DNA of 64,000 nucleotides from Candidatus Kaistia colombiensis (GTDB lineage Bacteria > Pseudomonadota > Alphaproteobacteria > Rhizobiales > Kaistiaceae): contig CP119318.1 of assembly GCA_029203105.1 (NCBI GenBank), positions 3,362,501-3,426,500 on the forward strand, read 5' to 3'. The translations under genes and the position numbers were made by a program. Shown one piece after another: positions 52,885 to 62,485 of the stretch; positions within the stretch are counted from its first letter, which is position 1; every line of letters begins with the position of its first letter. The notes under the pieces are model-generated. The model saw nothing but the letters and a program-made list of their open reading frames with translations. It searched no databases and was not told the origin of the DNA.

Positions 52885-53496
52885 ATGGCCTTTCTCGTCA
52901 TCGATAATTACGACAGCTTCACCTACAACCTCGTCCACTATCTGGGGGAGCTTGGCGCCAAGCTGATCATCAAGCGCAACGACAAGATCACGGTCGAGGA
53001 GGTCATCGCCCTCGACCCGGAAGGCATCGTGCTTTCGCCCGGCCCCTGCACGCCGAACGAAGCCGGCATCTGCCTCGACCTGATCGAACGCGTCGGCGAC
53101 ACCATCCCGATCTTCGGCGTCTGCCTCGGCCACCAGGCGATCGGCCAGGCGATGGGCGGCGACGTCATCCGGGCGCCAAGCCAGATGCACGGCAAGATCT
53201 CGACCATCAGCCATACCGGCAAGAGCGTGTTCCGCGGCATCAACGGCCCGTTCCAGGCGACGCGCTACCACTCGCTGACGGTGAAGCGCGAGACCATGCC
53301 GGCGGTGCTGGAGATCACGGCGGAATCGGAGGACGGCGTCGTCATGGGCGCCATGCACAAGACCCTGCCTATGCATGGCGTGCAGTTCCACCCCGAGAGC
53401 ATCGCCTCCGAGCATGGTCACCTGATGCTGAAGAACTTCCTCGACCTCGCGGCCGAGTGGAACGCGAAAAACCGCGCTCCCCGGTCGGTCGCGTGA
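52885..53496 (+). CDS. trpG: Anthranilate synthase component II (glutamine amidotransferase)
   Basis: A 203-residue class I amidotransferase supplying ammonia to TrpE. It begins FLVIDNYDSFTYNLVHYLGELG, has LSPGPCTPNEAG, the nucleophile Cys80 in GVCLGHQAIGQ, and the catalytic His/Glu in VQFHPESIASE. Start at the ATG following AGCGGAGGGAAACAG. Confidence 0.97.
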   Translation: MAFLVIDNYDSFTYNLVHYLGELGAKLIIKRNDKITVEEVIALDPEGIVLSPGPCTPNEAGICLDLIERVGDTIPIFGVCLGHQAIGQAMGGDVIRAPSQMHGKISTISHTGKSVFRGINGPFQATRYHSLTVKRETMPAVLEITAESEDGVVMGAMHKTLPMHGVQFHPESIASEHGHLMLKNFLDLAAEWNAKNRAPRSVA

Positions 53497-53509
53497 GGTG
53501 GATCGCAGC

Positions 53510-54523
53510 ATGAGTGACCTGAAATCCCACATCGCCAAGATCGCCTCGGGCCAGTCGCTCGATCGCGCCGAGGCGGAATCAGCCTTTGACGTGATCATGT
53601 CCGGCTCGGCCACGCCGGCCCAGATCGGCGGCTTCCTGATGGGACTGCGCGTGCGCGGCGAGACCGTCGACGAGATCGCCGGCGCGGTCGCGACGATGCG
53701 TTCCAAGATGTTAAAGGTGGACGCGCCCGCCGACGCCATCGACATCGTCGGCACCGGCGGCGACGGCGCCCACACCTACAACATCTCGACCGCCTCGGCC
53801 TTCGTCGTGGCCGGAGCCGGCGTGCCGGTCGCTAAGCATGGCAACCGTGCCGTCTCGTCGAAATCAGGCGCCGCCGATGTGCTGGTGGCGCTCGGCGTCA
53901 ATGTCGACATTGCACCGGAAGCGATCGGCCGGGCGATCCGCGAGGCCGGCATCGGCTTCATGTTCGCCCCGATGCATCATTCCGCGATGAAGCATGTCGG
54001 CCCGGCCCGGGTCGAACTCGGCACGCGGACGATCTTCAACCTGCTCGGGCCGCTCTCCAATCCGGGCGGCGTCAGGCGGCAACTGGTCGGCGTCTATTCG
54101 GCAGAATGGGTCGAGCCGGTGGCGCAGGTGCTGGCGGCGCTCGGCTCGGAAAGCGCGTGGGTCGTGCACGGCGCCGGCGGTGTCGACGAGATCACCACGG
54201 CCGGCGCGACCAAGGTCGCCTCGCTCCGCGACGGCAAGGTCGAGACCTTCACCGTCGATCCGGGCTCCGTCGGCCTTCCCGTCTCGCCCGTGGAGGCGAT
54301 TCGCGGCGGCGACGCCGAGTATAACGCCGCAGCCCTGCGCGCCCTGCTCGAAGGTGAACCCGGCCCCTATCGCGATACCGTGCTGATGAATGCCGGCGCC
54401 GCGCTGATCGTCGCCGGCCGCGCCGCCTCGCTCGCCGAGGGCGTGGCGCTTGCCGCTGCCTCGATCGACGAGGGCCGTGCCCACGAACGCCTCGATCGCC
54501 TGGTCGCGATCACCAATGGATAA
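53510..54523 (+). CDS. trpD: Anthranilate phosphoribosyltransferase
   Basis: A 337-residue enzyme adding phosphoribose to anthranilate. The phosphoribosyl-diphosphate loop DIVGTGGDGAHTYNIST, KHGNRAVSSKSGAADVLVALG, MHHSAMKHVGPARVELGTRTIFNLLGPLSNP and HGAGGVDEITT are all present. Its ATG lies 13 bases after the trpG stop. Confidence 0.97.
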   Translation: MSDLKSHIAKIASGQSLDRAEAESAFDVIMSGSATPAQIGGFLMGLRVRGETVDEIAGAVATMRSKMLKVDAPADAIDIVGTGGDGAHTYNISTASAFVVAGAGVPVAKHGNRAVSSKSGAADVLVALGVNVDIAPEAIGRAIREAGIGFMFAPMHHSAMKHVGPARVELGTRTIFNLLGPLSNPGGVRRQLVGVYSAEWVEPVAQVLAALGSESAWVVHGAGGVDEITTAGATKVASLRDGKVETFTVDPGSVGLPVSPVEAIRGGDAEYNAAALRALLEGEPGPYRDTVLMNAGAALIVAGRAASLAEGVALAAASIDEGRAHERLDRLVAITNG

Positions 54524-54527
54524 GCCG

Positions 54528-55328
54528 ATGACCGATATCCTGAAGAAGATCGAAGCGACCAAGCGCGACGAGATCGCCGCCGCCAAGGCCAAGGTTCCGC
54601 CGGCCGAGATCATCGCCCGCGCCAAGGACCAGCCGCCGGCGCGCGGCTTCGCCGACGCCATCCGCCGCAAGCTCGCGGCGAATGAGCCGGCGCTGATCGC
54701 CGAAATCAAGAAGGCAAGCCCCTCCAAGGGTCTGATCCGTCCGGATTTCGACCCGCCGTCGCTGGCGCGCGCCTACAAGGCAGGCGGCGCCGCCTGCCTG
54801 TCGGTGCTGACCGACACACCCTATTTCCAGGGCTCGCCGGATTATCTCGTCGCCGCCCGCCAAGCGGTCGACCTGCCTGCGCTGCGCAAGGACTTCCTCT
54901 ATGAGGATTATCAGGTCTACGAAGCGCGGGCCTGGGGCGCCGACTGCATCCTGATCATCCTCGCCGGCGTTTCCGACGACGTCGCGAAGTCGCTTGAGGA
55001 TACGGCCCTGACGCTCGGTATGGACGTGCTGCTCGAGGTCCACGACCAGGACGAATTGGAGCGGGCGCTGAAGCTCTCCTCGCCGCTGCTCGGCATCAAC
55101 AACCGCAACCTGCGCACCTTCGAGGTTTCGCTCGAAACCTCCGAGCGGCTGGCGCCACTAGTGCCGGAGGACCGGATCCTCGTCGGCGAAAGCGGTATCT
55201 TCACGCCGGATGACATCGCGCGGCTGCGCCGGGCGCGGATCGATACCTATCTCGTCGGCGAAAGCCTGATGCGGCAGGCTGATGTGGCGGCGGCTACCGC
55301 GCATCTTCTGAGCCGCGCATCGGCCTGA
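54528..55328 (+). CDS. trpC: Indole-3-glycerol phosphate synthase
   Basis: A 266-residue TIM-barrel enzyme forming indole-glycerol phosphate. Signature ALIAEIKKASPSKGLIR, then SVLTDTPYFQGSPDYL, LRKDFLYEDYQVYEARAWGADCILII, LLGINNRNLRTFEV and LVGESGIFTPDDI. An ATG at 54516 overlapping the trpD stop is an alternative start. The stand-alone form is not fused to TrpF. Confidence 0.97.
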   Translation: MTDILKKIEATKRDEIAAAKAKVPPAEIIARAKDQPPARGFADAIRRKLAANEPALIAEIKKASPSKGLIRPDFDPPSLARAYKAGGAACLSVLTDTPYFQGSPDYLVAARQAVDLPALRKDFLYEDYQVYEARAWGADCILIILAGVSDDVAKSLEDTALTLGMDVLLEVHDQDELERALKLSSPLLGINNRNLRTFEVSLETSERLAPLVPEDRILVGESGIFTPDDIARLRRARIDTYLVGESLMRQADVAAATAHLLSRASA

Positions 55329-55412
55329 TCTGGCACCGCCGCTCCTGTTCTCGCCTCTCCCTCAAGGAGAGGTGAGTCGTCTGTTGCTGCGATTGGATGG
55401 ATCGTTCTAGGC

Positions 55413-55928
55413 ATGTCTTATTCGATACGGCTGGCCCACCCGGACGAATGCCCGTCGCTGCGCACCATCGAGCGCGATGCCGGCCAGCGTTTTCGTGAGG
55501 TCGGCCTCGGCGCCGTCGCCGATAGCGACACGACCGGCGAGGCCTTCCTGCGCTCGCTCTTCGCGCATGGCGTCGTGCTGTGCGCGGCCGAGGGCGATGA
55601 TGCGCCGGTCGGCTTCCTGCTGGCCGGGCGACTGGACGACGCGCTTCACATCTACGAACTCTCGGTCGCCACCGCCTATGGCGGCCAGGGCGTCGGCAGC
55701 GCGCTGCTGGCGGCGGCTGAGGACATGGCGCGCCGGCGTGGCTTGTCGCGGCTGACGCTCGCAACGTTTCGCGACGTCCCTTGGAATCGGCCCTTCTACG
55801 AACGGCGCGGCTTCCTGGAAGTCCTGCCCGACGATTGGACGCCGGCTTTCTTTCTGTTGCATGCTGGCGAGGAGCTCTCGGGCCTGCCGCTCGAAAATCG
55901 CCTGTTCATGCACAAGGAACTTGGCTGA
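55413..55928 (+). CDS. GNAT-family N-acetyltransferase
   Basis: A 171-residue acetyltransferase with the acetyl-CoA motif LHIYELSVATAYGGQGVGSALLAAAEDMARRRG (Q/G-x2-G-x-G) and FYERRGFLEVL. The sequence SYSIRLAHPDECPSLRTIERDAGQRF is typical of a small amino-group acetylating subgroup. It lies between trpC and moaC and its TGA overlaps the moaC ATG (TGATG), so it is a member of the operon, inserted relative to the usual trpC-moaC arrangement. Confidence 0.88.
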   Translation: MSYSIRLAHPDECPSLRTIERDAGQRFREVGLGAVADSDTTGEAFLRSLFAHGVVLCAAEGDDAPVGFLLAGRLDDALHIYELSVATAYGGQGVGSALLAAAEDMARRRGLSRLTLATFRDVPWNRPFYERRGFLEVLPDDWTPAFFLLHAGEELSGLPLENRLFMHKELG

Positions 55929-56422
55929 TGTCCCCTCGCCTCACCCATCTGGACGAGACCGGCGCCGCTCACATGGTCGATGTCTCCGCCAAGCCAATCA
56001 CCGAGCGCACGGCGGTCGCCGAAGGCATGGTGACGATGCAGGCCACGACCCTCGACCTGATCCGCTCCGGCACGGCGGCCAAGGGCGACGTGATCGCGAC
56101 GGCGCGGATAGCCGGCATCATGGCGGCGAAGAAAACGCATGAGCTGATCCCGCTCTGCCATCCGATCATGCTGTCTAAAGTGAAGATCGAGATCGAGTTC
56201 GATGACGCCCTGCCGGGCCTGCGCATCCGCGCCACCACCAAGGTCGCCGAGCGCACCGGCGTCGAGATGGAGGCGCTAACGGCCGTCTCCGTTGCCTGCC
56301 TCACCATCTACGACATGGCCAAGGCGGTCGATCGCGGCATGACGATCGGCGGCATCCGGCTGATCGGGAAGACGGGCGGTCGCTCTGGCGACTGGCACGA
56401 CGAAGCCAGGCAGGCCGACTGA
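55928..56422 (+). CDS. moaC: Cyclic pyranopterin monophosphate synthase
   Basis: A 164-residue molybdenum-cofactor enzyme acting with MoaA to form cyclic pyranopterin. It has MVDVSAKPITERTAVAEG, AGIMAAKKTHELIPLCHP, and GVEMEALTAVSVACLTIYDMAKAVDRGMTIG with the catalytic lysine/aspartate region. It overlaps both neighbours by TGATG. Confidence 0.97.
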   Translation: MSPRLTHLDETGAAHMVDVSAKPITERTAVAEGMVTMQATTLDLIRSGTAAKGDVIATARIAGIMAAKKTHELIPLCHPIMLSKVKIEIEFDDALPGLRIRATTKVAERTGVEMEALTAVSVACLTIYDMAKAVDRGMTIGGIRLIGKTGGRSGDWHDEARQAD

Positions 56423-57636
56423 TGGCCGACGCCCTGCTCCCCGTCGAGGACGCGATCGCCCGCGTCACGCAGGACGTCCAGCCGACGCCGGCCGAAACCG
56501 TGCCGCTGGGCACGGCGCTGAACCGTGTCCTCGCCGGCCCCCTGGCCGCGCGGCGCACGCAGCCGCCCTTCGACGTTTCCGCCATGGACGGCTATGCCGT
56601 CCGCGCCGCCGACGTCGCCACCGTGCCCGCCTTGCTCACCCAGATCGGCGCGGCACCGGCGGGACACGCCTTCCCCGGCACCGTCGGTCCCAACCAGACC
56701 GTGCGCATCTTCACCGGCGCGCCGGTTCCCGATGGCGCCGACGCGATCCTGCTGCAGGAGGATGCCGTCGTCGAGGCGGATGGGCGCATCCGGGCTACCG
56801 AGGCCGTTCGGCTCCGGCAGCACATTCGCGCCAAGGGCCTCGATTTCGTCGAGGGCGACATCCTGCTTCCGGCCGGAACGCGCCTCGGCATGCGCCAGCT
56901 GTCGCTCGCAGCGGCGCTCAACCATGGCGATGTCCCGGTCCGTCGCCGGCCGCGCATCGCCATCATCGCGACCGGCGACGAGCTGGTCGCGCCTGGTTCC
57001 GAACTCGGCCCCAACCAGATCGTCGCCTCCAACAGCTTCGGCATCGCCGCGCTGGTCGAATGGCTGGGCGGCACGGCGATCGATCTTGGCATCGTGCCGG
57101 ACGACCGCGCGGAACTCGCGGCGACCATCGATCGCGCTGCCGCCAGCGGCGCCGACGTTCTGGTGACGCTCGGCGGCGCTTCGGTCGGCGAGCATGATTT
57201 TGTGCGCGAGGTGCTGGTCGGGCGCGGCATGGCGCTCGATTTCTGGAAGATCGCGATGCGGCCCGGCAAGCCGCTGATGTTCGGCCGGCTCGGGCCGATG
57301 CGCGTGCTCGGCCTGCCCGGCAATCCCGTCTCCAGCCTTGTTTGCGGCCTGCTGTTCCTAAAGCCGCAGATCAAGCGACTGCTCGGCCTGCCACTCGTCG
57401 ACGAAAGCGAGCTGGCGGAACTCGGCGGACCGGTCGGGACTAACGACCGCCGCCAGGACTATGTCCGCGCCAGCCTCGTCGACCTGCCGGACGGGCGCCA
57501 TATTGCGACGCCGCTGCCGCGCCAGGACAGCTCGATGCTGTCGACCTTCGCGCAGGCGCTCTGCCTGATCGTGCGCCCGCCCTTCGCGGCGGCGGCGGCG
57601 GAAGGAGCGACGTGCCGGATCCTGCGTCTGCCCTGA
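56422..57636 (+). CDS. moeA: Molybdopterin molybdenumtransferase
   Basis: A 404-residue protein inserting molybdenum into adenylated molybdopterin. Motifs: PPFDVSAMDGYAVRAAD, VRIFTGAPVPDGADAIL, PRIAIIATGDELVAPG, GPNQIVASNSFGIAALVEWLG, VLVTLGGASVGEHDFV, KIAMRPGKPLMFGRLG and VLGLPGNPVSSLVC. It starts in a TGATG overlap with moaC and its stop codon is part of the terminator stem. Confidence 0.96.
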   Translation: MADALLPVEDAIARVTQDVQPTPAETVPLGTALNRVLAGPLAARRTQPPFDVSAMDGYAVRAADVATVPALLTQIGAAPAGHAFPGTVGPNQTVRIFTGAPVPDGADAILLQEDAVVEADGRIRATEAVRLRQHIRAKGLDFVEGDILLPAGTRLGMRQLSLAAALNHGDVPVRRRPRIAIIATGDELVAPGSELGPNQIVASNSFGIAALVEWLGGTAIDLGIVPDDRAELAATIDRAAASGADVLVTLGGASVGEHDFVREVLVGRGMALDFWKIAMRPGKPLMFGRLGPMRVLGLPGNPVSSLVCGLLFLKPQIKRLLGLPLVDESELAELGGPVGTNDRRQDYVRASLVDLPDGRHIATPLPRQDSSMLSTFAQALCLIVRPPFAAAAAEGATCRILRLP

Positions 57637-57669
57637 AATTCGGCGATTCGCAAATCGCCGAATTTTTTT
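57636..57669 (+). terminator. Strong intrinsic terminator of the trp-moa operon
   Basis: A perfect 13-bp stem (AAATTCGGCGATT at 57636-57648 and complement at 57653-57665, loop CGCA) followed by T residues to 57669. The first base of the stem is the last base of the moeA stop codon. Confidence 0.92.
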
Positions 57670-57799
57670 GCAATAGGTCAAGACTCTTTCTTCACAGGGC
57701 CGGATTCTGATCTATTATGCCGCCGTTCCATCCTCGGCCAAGGAACCACGTTCGACGCAATTGTTGCGATCGAGCGGTTAGGGCCGTGGGAGGTGTTCT

Positions 57800-58048
57800 A
57801 TGGCCAACTCGAACATGAAGCTGTCTTTGAGCACGCGTACGCTACATTTCGGCTCGAGCTTTGCCGCAGGCGCCATGATGCTGTCCCGCATGAACCGGTC
57901 TGAGCTTTCCCGCTACGACGACCTCGTCTCCGATCTTTGCTGCCTGCCGACACCAGGAAGCAAGTCGCCAAATCGAAGCGCCCCGACGGACAAGCGGCGC
58001 ACGCGCTGGACGATATGGGCTCTCGGTGCTGGCAGGCTAAAGGGTTGA
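57800..58048 (+). CDS. Small orphan ORF with strong ribosome-binding site
   Basis: An 82-residue frame beginning MANSNMKLSLSTRTLHFG, preceded by GGGAGGT six bases before the ATG. The C-terminal half is basic. No family recognised. In many rhizobial genomes lexA follows moeA; this is not LexA. A real small protein is plausible from the ribosome-binding site, but composition alone does not prove it. Confidence 0.45.
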   Translation: MANSNMKLSLSTRTLHFGSSFAAGAMMLSRMNRSELSRYDDLVSDLCCLPTPGSKSPNRSAPTDKRRTRWTIWALGAGRLKG

Positions 58049-58121
58049 ACTCGTAAACACCGGACCCGCGCACAATATTCGGTCGACACCGACAGGCGGG
58101 TCCCTGGTCACCGCAACGCCG

Positions 58122-58907
58122 TCAAGCGACGCTGGCTTTTGCGTCCGACGCCGCCTTTTTGGCATGCGCCCGGAAATCGAGATCAACGACCAGCGGAAGA
58201 TGATCCGAGGCGACCCGAGCCAGAGGCGTCCGCACCACCTCGACATTCTTGACCAATGCCCGGCCGCGCAGCCAGACGTGGTCGATCCTCAGCGTCGGCA
58301 GGCGGCCCGGAAAGGTCGGCTTCGCCTTGCGCTCGCCCCACACCTTCTGCACGTCGACAAATTCCGAGGCGAGGCGCCGGTAGGGTGCGAGCCCGGGAGG
58401 GGCGTTGAAATCACCGAGGAAGACAACCGGTTCGCGACATTCGGGATGCCCGAGCCACTCCGGCCCGAGCAGCGTCGAGAGTTGCAGCATCTGCTCGTGC
58501 GGCCAGACGCCGAGATGGGTGTTCACCACCTGCACCGCGACGCCGCCGACCTGCACGGAGGCCCAGAGCGCACCGCGCGGCTCGACCTTGATGCGGTCGT
58601 GAAAGCCCGGCAGCACGCCCATCTTCTTCATCGAATAGGGCAACCGGGTCAGGATCGCATCGCCATAGTGCTCGTCGGGCCCGATCCGCGTCGAAGGATG
58701 GAAACGCACCTCCATCCCCAGAAGCTCGGCCAGAAGCTGCGCCTGATCGACCCGCCCGCTGCGCGGCCGCCCGACATCGATCTCCTGCAGCGCAACGATG
58801 TCCGCGTCACAGGCCTGAATGACGCGGGCGATGCGCTCGGGCGACAATTTCTTGTCCGTCCCGACACAGGCATGGACGTTGTAGGAAACGATGCGGGCGG
58901 TGCTCAT
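58122..58907 (-). CDS. Endonuclease/exonuclease/phosphatase superfamily protein (second copy)
   Basis: A 261-residue EEP-fold protein: RIVSYNVHACVG, IVALQEIDVGRPRSG with the metal glutamate, VQVVNTHLGVWPHEQMLQL, FLGDFNAPPGL (D-x-N) and VASDHLPLVVDLDF (SDH). It looks intact as a Mg-dependent hydrolase of the synaptojanin/exonuclease III type, not a close copy of the one at 3087-3896. ATG at 58907. Confidence 0.87.
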   Translation of the reverse strand: MSTARIVSYNVHACVGTDKKLSPERIARVIQACDADIVALQEIDVGRPRSGRVDQAQLLAELLGMEVRFHPSTRIGPDEHYGDAILTRLPYSMKKMGVLPGFHDRIKVEPRGALWASVQVGGVAVQVVNTHLGVWPHEQMLQLSTLLGPEWLGHPECREPVVFLGDFNAPPGLAPYRRLASEFVDVQKVWGERKAKPTFPGRLPTLRIDHVWLRGRALVKNVEVVRTPLARVASDHLPLVVDLDFRAHAKKAASDAKASVA

Positions 58908-59003
58908 GCGATCCAAGTTAGCGAAGGCCGTCGGGAAGACAATTCAACTTCGTCGAAATCCGGAGATAGCGTGCGAGTTCCCATGCCCGCTGCCCCTTCC
59001 TTA

Positions 59004-59294
59004 TCAGGACCGCCGGCGATGGACGGCCGCGCCGAGCGCCGCCACCCAGGTCCGGGCCGGCTTGAAATCGGGCTCGGGTCGTCCGGCTTCCAACTCGGCG
59101 ATCAAGGTGGCGAGCTTGCCGGCCAGCACATCGAGCGTCTCGATGTCGTATTTGTCCGACTTGGGATCGGCTTCGATCTCGCGACGAATGGCGCCGAAGG
59201 CCTGCATCCAGCTTTCCGTATCGTCCACCGAGGCGCCGGCTTGCAGGGCGTTGTGCAGCGCGCCCAAAAGTTCAAGAACGTCCATATGACCCAT
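59004..59294 (-). CDS. Small helical protein, possibly conserved
   Basis: A 96-residue protein, mainly helical (MDVLELLGALHNALQAGASVDDTESWMQAFGAIRREIEAD ... LDVLAGKLATLIAELEAGRPEPDF). No membrane helix. It has a strong GGAGG eight bases before the ATG at 59294. Function unknown; the spacing to the RND operon (86 bases) allows co-transcription. Confidence 0.6.
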   Translation of the reverse strand: MGHMDVLELLGALHNALQAGASVDDTESWMQAFGAIRREIEADPKSDKYDIETLDVLAGKLATLIAELEAGRPEPDFKPARTWVAALGAAVHRRRS

Positions 59295-59380
59295 ACCAAC
59301 TGCCTCCAATGGCCCCTTATCCATCGGTCGTGGCCGATCATCAAGGGCGAGGTCACGTTACGGGCTGGCGGCGGTCGCCG

Positions 59381-62300
59381 CTAACGCGCGGGCACAGGCG
59401 CCGGATCCGGCCCCTCGGCCCCGGTCTCGGGACGCCGGGTCTCCTTGATCCGGAAGCTCGTCACATAAAGCGCCGGAAGGAACAGCAGCGTCAGCAGCGT
59501 CGCGCCGGCCAGGCCGCCGACGATGGCGTAGGCCATCGGTCCCCAGAACACGTCGCGCATGATCGGAATCATGCCCAGAATGGCGGCGGACGCCGTCAGC
59601 ATGATCGGGCGAAAGCGGTGCTGCGCCGCCTCGATCACGGCCTGCCAGGCATCCTCACCCTCCTTGCGCGTATGCTCGATCTGGTCGATCAGAATGACCG
59701 AATTGCGGATGATCATGCCGGCAAGCGCGATGATGCCGAGGGTTGCGACGAAACCCATCGGCGTGTCGGTAAAGAGCAGCGCCGCGACGACGCCGATCAG
59801 GCCAAGCGGAGCGACACTGATGACCAGCAGCAGCCGCGACACGCTCTGCAATTGCACCATCAGCACGACCAGCATCAAGCCGAGCATCAGCGGCACCTGC
59901 GCGATCAGGGCCGCGTTGCTCTGTGCGCTCTTCTCGACCGTACCGCCTTCGACCAACGCGCCGCCCGGCGGCAGGGTCGCACGGATCTGCTCGACGACCG
60001 GCCGCAGGCGGGCATAGACCGTCGCCGCCTCGAGCCCCGACATCATATTGGCCTGAACCGTCATGGTCGGCATGCCGTCCCGCATGCCGACATAGCCTTC
60101 GTCGAGCACGTAGTCGATCGTGGCGACGTCGCGTAGCGGCACGGATTTGCCGTTCGGCAGACTGATCTGCAGGTTGCGAACGCCGTCCAGCGTGGCGCGC
60201 GTGCTGGCGTCGGCGCGCGCGACGAGATTAATCAGATAGATCGAGTCACGCATCTGGGTGATCGTGGTGCCCGACAGCACGGTCTGCAGCGCCTGCGACA
60301 AGGTCTTGGAACTCAGTCCGACCCGGCGCGCGATATCCTGATTGACGACGATCTTCAGCGCCTTGTTCTTGTCTCGCCAATCGAAATTGATGTCGCGGGC
60401 ATAGCCTGAATCGACCATCGCCTTGACCAGTTGGTCCGCATACTGGCGCGCCTCGTTCGGCGTCCGCGCCGTGACGCGGTACTGGATCGGCCAGCCGACC
60501 GGCGGCCCAAGCTCCAGGTCCTGTACGAAGGTCGTCGCGTCCGGAACCGCTTCGGCAAGGGCTGCCTGAAGCTTCGCCTTGACGCGGATGCGCTCCTCGA
60601 TGCCCTTCGTCACGATCACGAACTGGCCGACGAAGGAATTGTCGCTGAGGACAGCGAGCGGCAGGTAGAAGCGGATCGCGCCGCCGCCGATATAGTTGGA
60701 ATAGCGCTCGATGTCCGGGTCGCCGTCGATCAGGGTCTGTATCTTGTTGACGACCTGTTCCGTGGCGAAGATCGACGCGGCCGCCGGCAGGTCGATCGTG
60801 ACGAGCAGTTCCGGCCGATCCGACGACGGGAAGAACTGTCGCTGCACGAATTGCTGGGCGAAGAGGGCCAGCACGAATAGTCCCAGGGTCACGGCGATCG
60901 TCAAATAACGCAGCCGCATGCAGGCGAGCAGCAAATGCTTGTAGATCGTCGTGATCCGCCCGTACTCGCGCGAACCTTCCTTGTGTTGCGAGACGATCTT
61001 GGCCGGCAGAACCGCCACGCCGATCACCGGCGAAAACACCACGGCGACGAACCAGGACGAGACCAGTGCGATCGCGATCACCGCGAAAAGCGAAAAGCAA
61101 TACTGGCCGGTATTGCTCTGCGCGAAGCCGATCGGAAAGAAGCCGAAGATGGTGACCAGCGTGCCGGTGAGCATCGGAAAGGCCGTCGTCACATAGGCGA
61201 AGGTCGCCGCCTTCGCCTTCTCGTAGCCCTCCTCGATCTTCGAGACCATCATCTCGACCGTGATCATGGCGTCGTCGACCAGCAGGCCGAGCGCGATGAT
61301 CAGCGCGCCGAGCGAGATCCGCTGCAGACTGATATGCGCCAGCTCCATGCCGATGAAGACGATCGAAAGCACGAGCGGGATCGAAAGCGCCACCACCAGC
61401 CCAGCGCGCAGGCCGAGGCTGAGAAAGCTCACCGCAAGCACGATGATCAGCGCCTCGAGCAGCGCATCGGTGAAGCCGGCGATCGCGTGCTTCACCACCT
61501 GCGGCTGGTCGGAGACGAGCACGACGTCGATGCCGATCGGGAACTGCTGCTCGAGCTGGGCCGCGATCACCGCGAGCCCCTGTCCGAAAGCGAGATTGTC
61601 GCCACCCGCCTTCATCGAAACGCCGAGGCCGATCGCCTGCTTGCCATTGACCCGGAACATCTTGGTTGGCGGGTCGACATACCCCTCCTCCACCGTCGCG
61701 ATGTCCGTCAGGAGGAAGAAGCGGTCGTTGATGAACAGATTGACGGCCTCAAGATTCTCCTTCGACAGGAAGCCGCCGGTCACGTTGACGAGGATGTTCT
61801 CGCCCGGCGTGTTGACGACGCCGGACGGCACCAGCGCGTTCTGGTCGGCGATCGAGTTCAGGACCTCGTTGAGGTTGAGGCCGAGCGCGGCCAGCTTCTG
61901 CGGCGAGAATGAGAGATAGAAGGTCTGGTCCTGCTGGCCGAACATCGTCACCTTGGCGACGTCCTTGCCGTTCTGAAACGCCACCTTGGCCTGCTCGGCG
62001 AAATCGCGCGTCTGCCGCAGCGTGAAGCCGTCGAAGGTGAGGCCGTAGATCACGCCGAAGACGTCGCCGAACTCGTCGTTGAAGAACGGCCCCTGGATGC
62101 CTTGCGGCAACGTGTACTCGATGTCGTGGACCTTCTTGCGCACCTCATACCAGATGAAGGGAATCTGCGCCGGCGGCGTCGATTGCAGCAGGTTCACATA
62201 GATCACCGCCTGACCGGGCGTGGTATAGCTGTTGATGTAGTCGATATCAGGGGTTTCGCGGAGCTTCTTCTCCAGGCGGGTGGTGACTTCCGAGATCGTG

Positions 62301-62485
62301 TCGGCCGTCGTCGCGCCGGGCCAGTTGACCTGCACCAGCATGGTCTGGACCGCGAATTCGGGGTCCTCCTCGCGGCCGAGGCTCAAATAGGATTTCACGC
62401 CGGCGACGACGCAGAGCACCATGAAGAAGGTGACCAGCGTTTTGTGATTGATCGCCCATTCGGAAAGATTGAGTCCCCCCATCAT
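59381..62485 (-). CDS. RND-family efflux transporter permease (HAE1/AcrB type)
   Basis: A 1034-residue proton-driven efflux pump. N-terminal helix NHKTLVTFFMVLCVVAGV, large periplasmic loops, GALIIALGLLVDDAMITVEMM (the TM4 signature with aspartates for proton relay), FPMLTGTLVTIFGFFPIGFA, and the second half repeating the layout (LMLGLMLVVLMVQLQS, LGIIALAGMIIRNSVILIDQIE). It starts in an ATGA overlap with the adaptor gene stop. Substrate unknown. Confidence 0.96.
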   Translation of the reverse strand: MMGGLNLSEWAINHKTLVTFFMVLCVVAGVKSYLSLGREEDPEFAVQTMLVQVNWPGATTADTISEVTTRLEKKLRETPDIDYINSYTTPGQAVIYVNLLQSTPPAQIPFIWYEVRKKVHDIEYTLPQGIQGPFFNDEFGDVFGVIYGLTFDGFTLRQTRDFAEQAKVAFQNGKDVAKVTMFGQQDQTFYLSFSPQKLAALGLNLNEVLNSIADQNALVPSGVVNTPGENILVNVTGGFLSKENLEAVNLFINDRFFLLTDIATVEEGYVDPPTKMFRVNGKQAIGLGVSMKAGGDNLAFGQGLAVIAAQLEQQFPIGIDVVLVSDQPQVVKHAIAGFTDALLEALIIVLAVSFLSLGLRAGLVVALSIPLVLSIVFIGMELAHISLQRISLGALIIALGLLVDDAMITVEMMVSKIEEGYEKAKAATFAYVTTAFPMLTGTLVTIFGFFPIGFAQSNTGQYCFSLFAVIAIALVSSWFVAVVFSPVIGVAVLPAKIVSQHKEGSREYGRITTIYKHLLLACMRLRYLTIAVTLGLFVLALFAQQFVQRQFFPSSDRPELLVTIDLPAAASIFATEQVVNKIQTLIDGDPDIERYSNYIGGGAIRFYLPLAVLSDNSFVGQFVIVTKGIEERIRVKAKLQAALAEAVPDATTFVQDLELGPPVGWPIQYRVTARTPNEARQYADQLVKAMVDSGYARDINFDWRDKNKALKIVVNQDIARRVGLSSKTLSQALQTVLSGTTITQMRDSIYLINLVARADASTRATLDGVRNLQISLPNGKSVPLRDVATIDYVLDEGYVGMRDGMPTMTVQANMMSGLEAATVYARLRPVVEQIRATLPPGGALVEGGTVEKSAQSNAALIAQVPLMLGLMLVVLMVQLQSVSRLLLVISVAPLGLIGVVAALLFTDTPMGFVATLGIIALAGMIIRNSVILIDQIEHTRKEGEDAWQAVIEAAQHRFRPIMLTASAAILGMIPIMRDVFWGPMAYAIVGGLAGATLLTLLFLPALYVTSFRIKETRRPETGAEGPDPAPVPAR

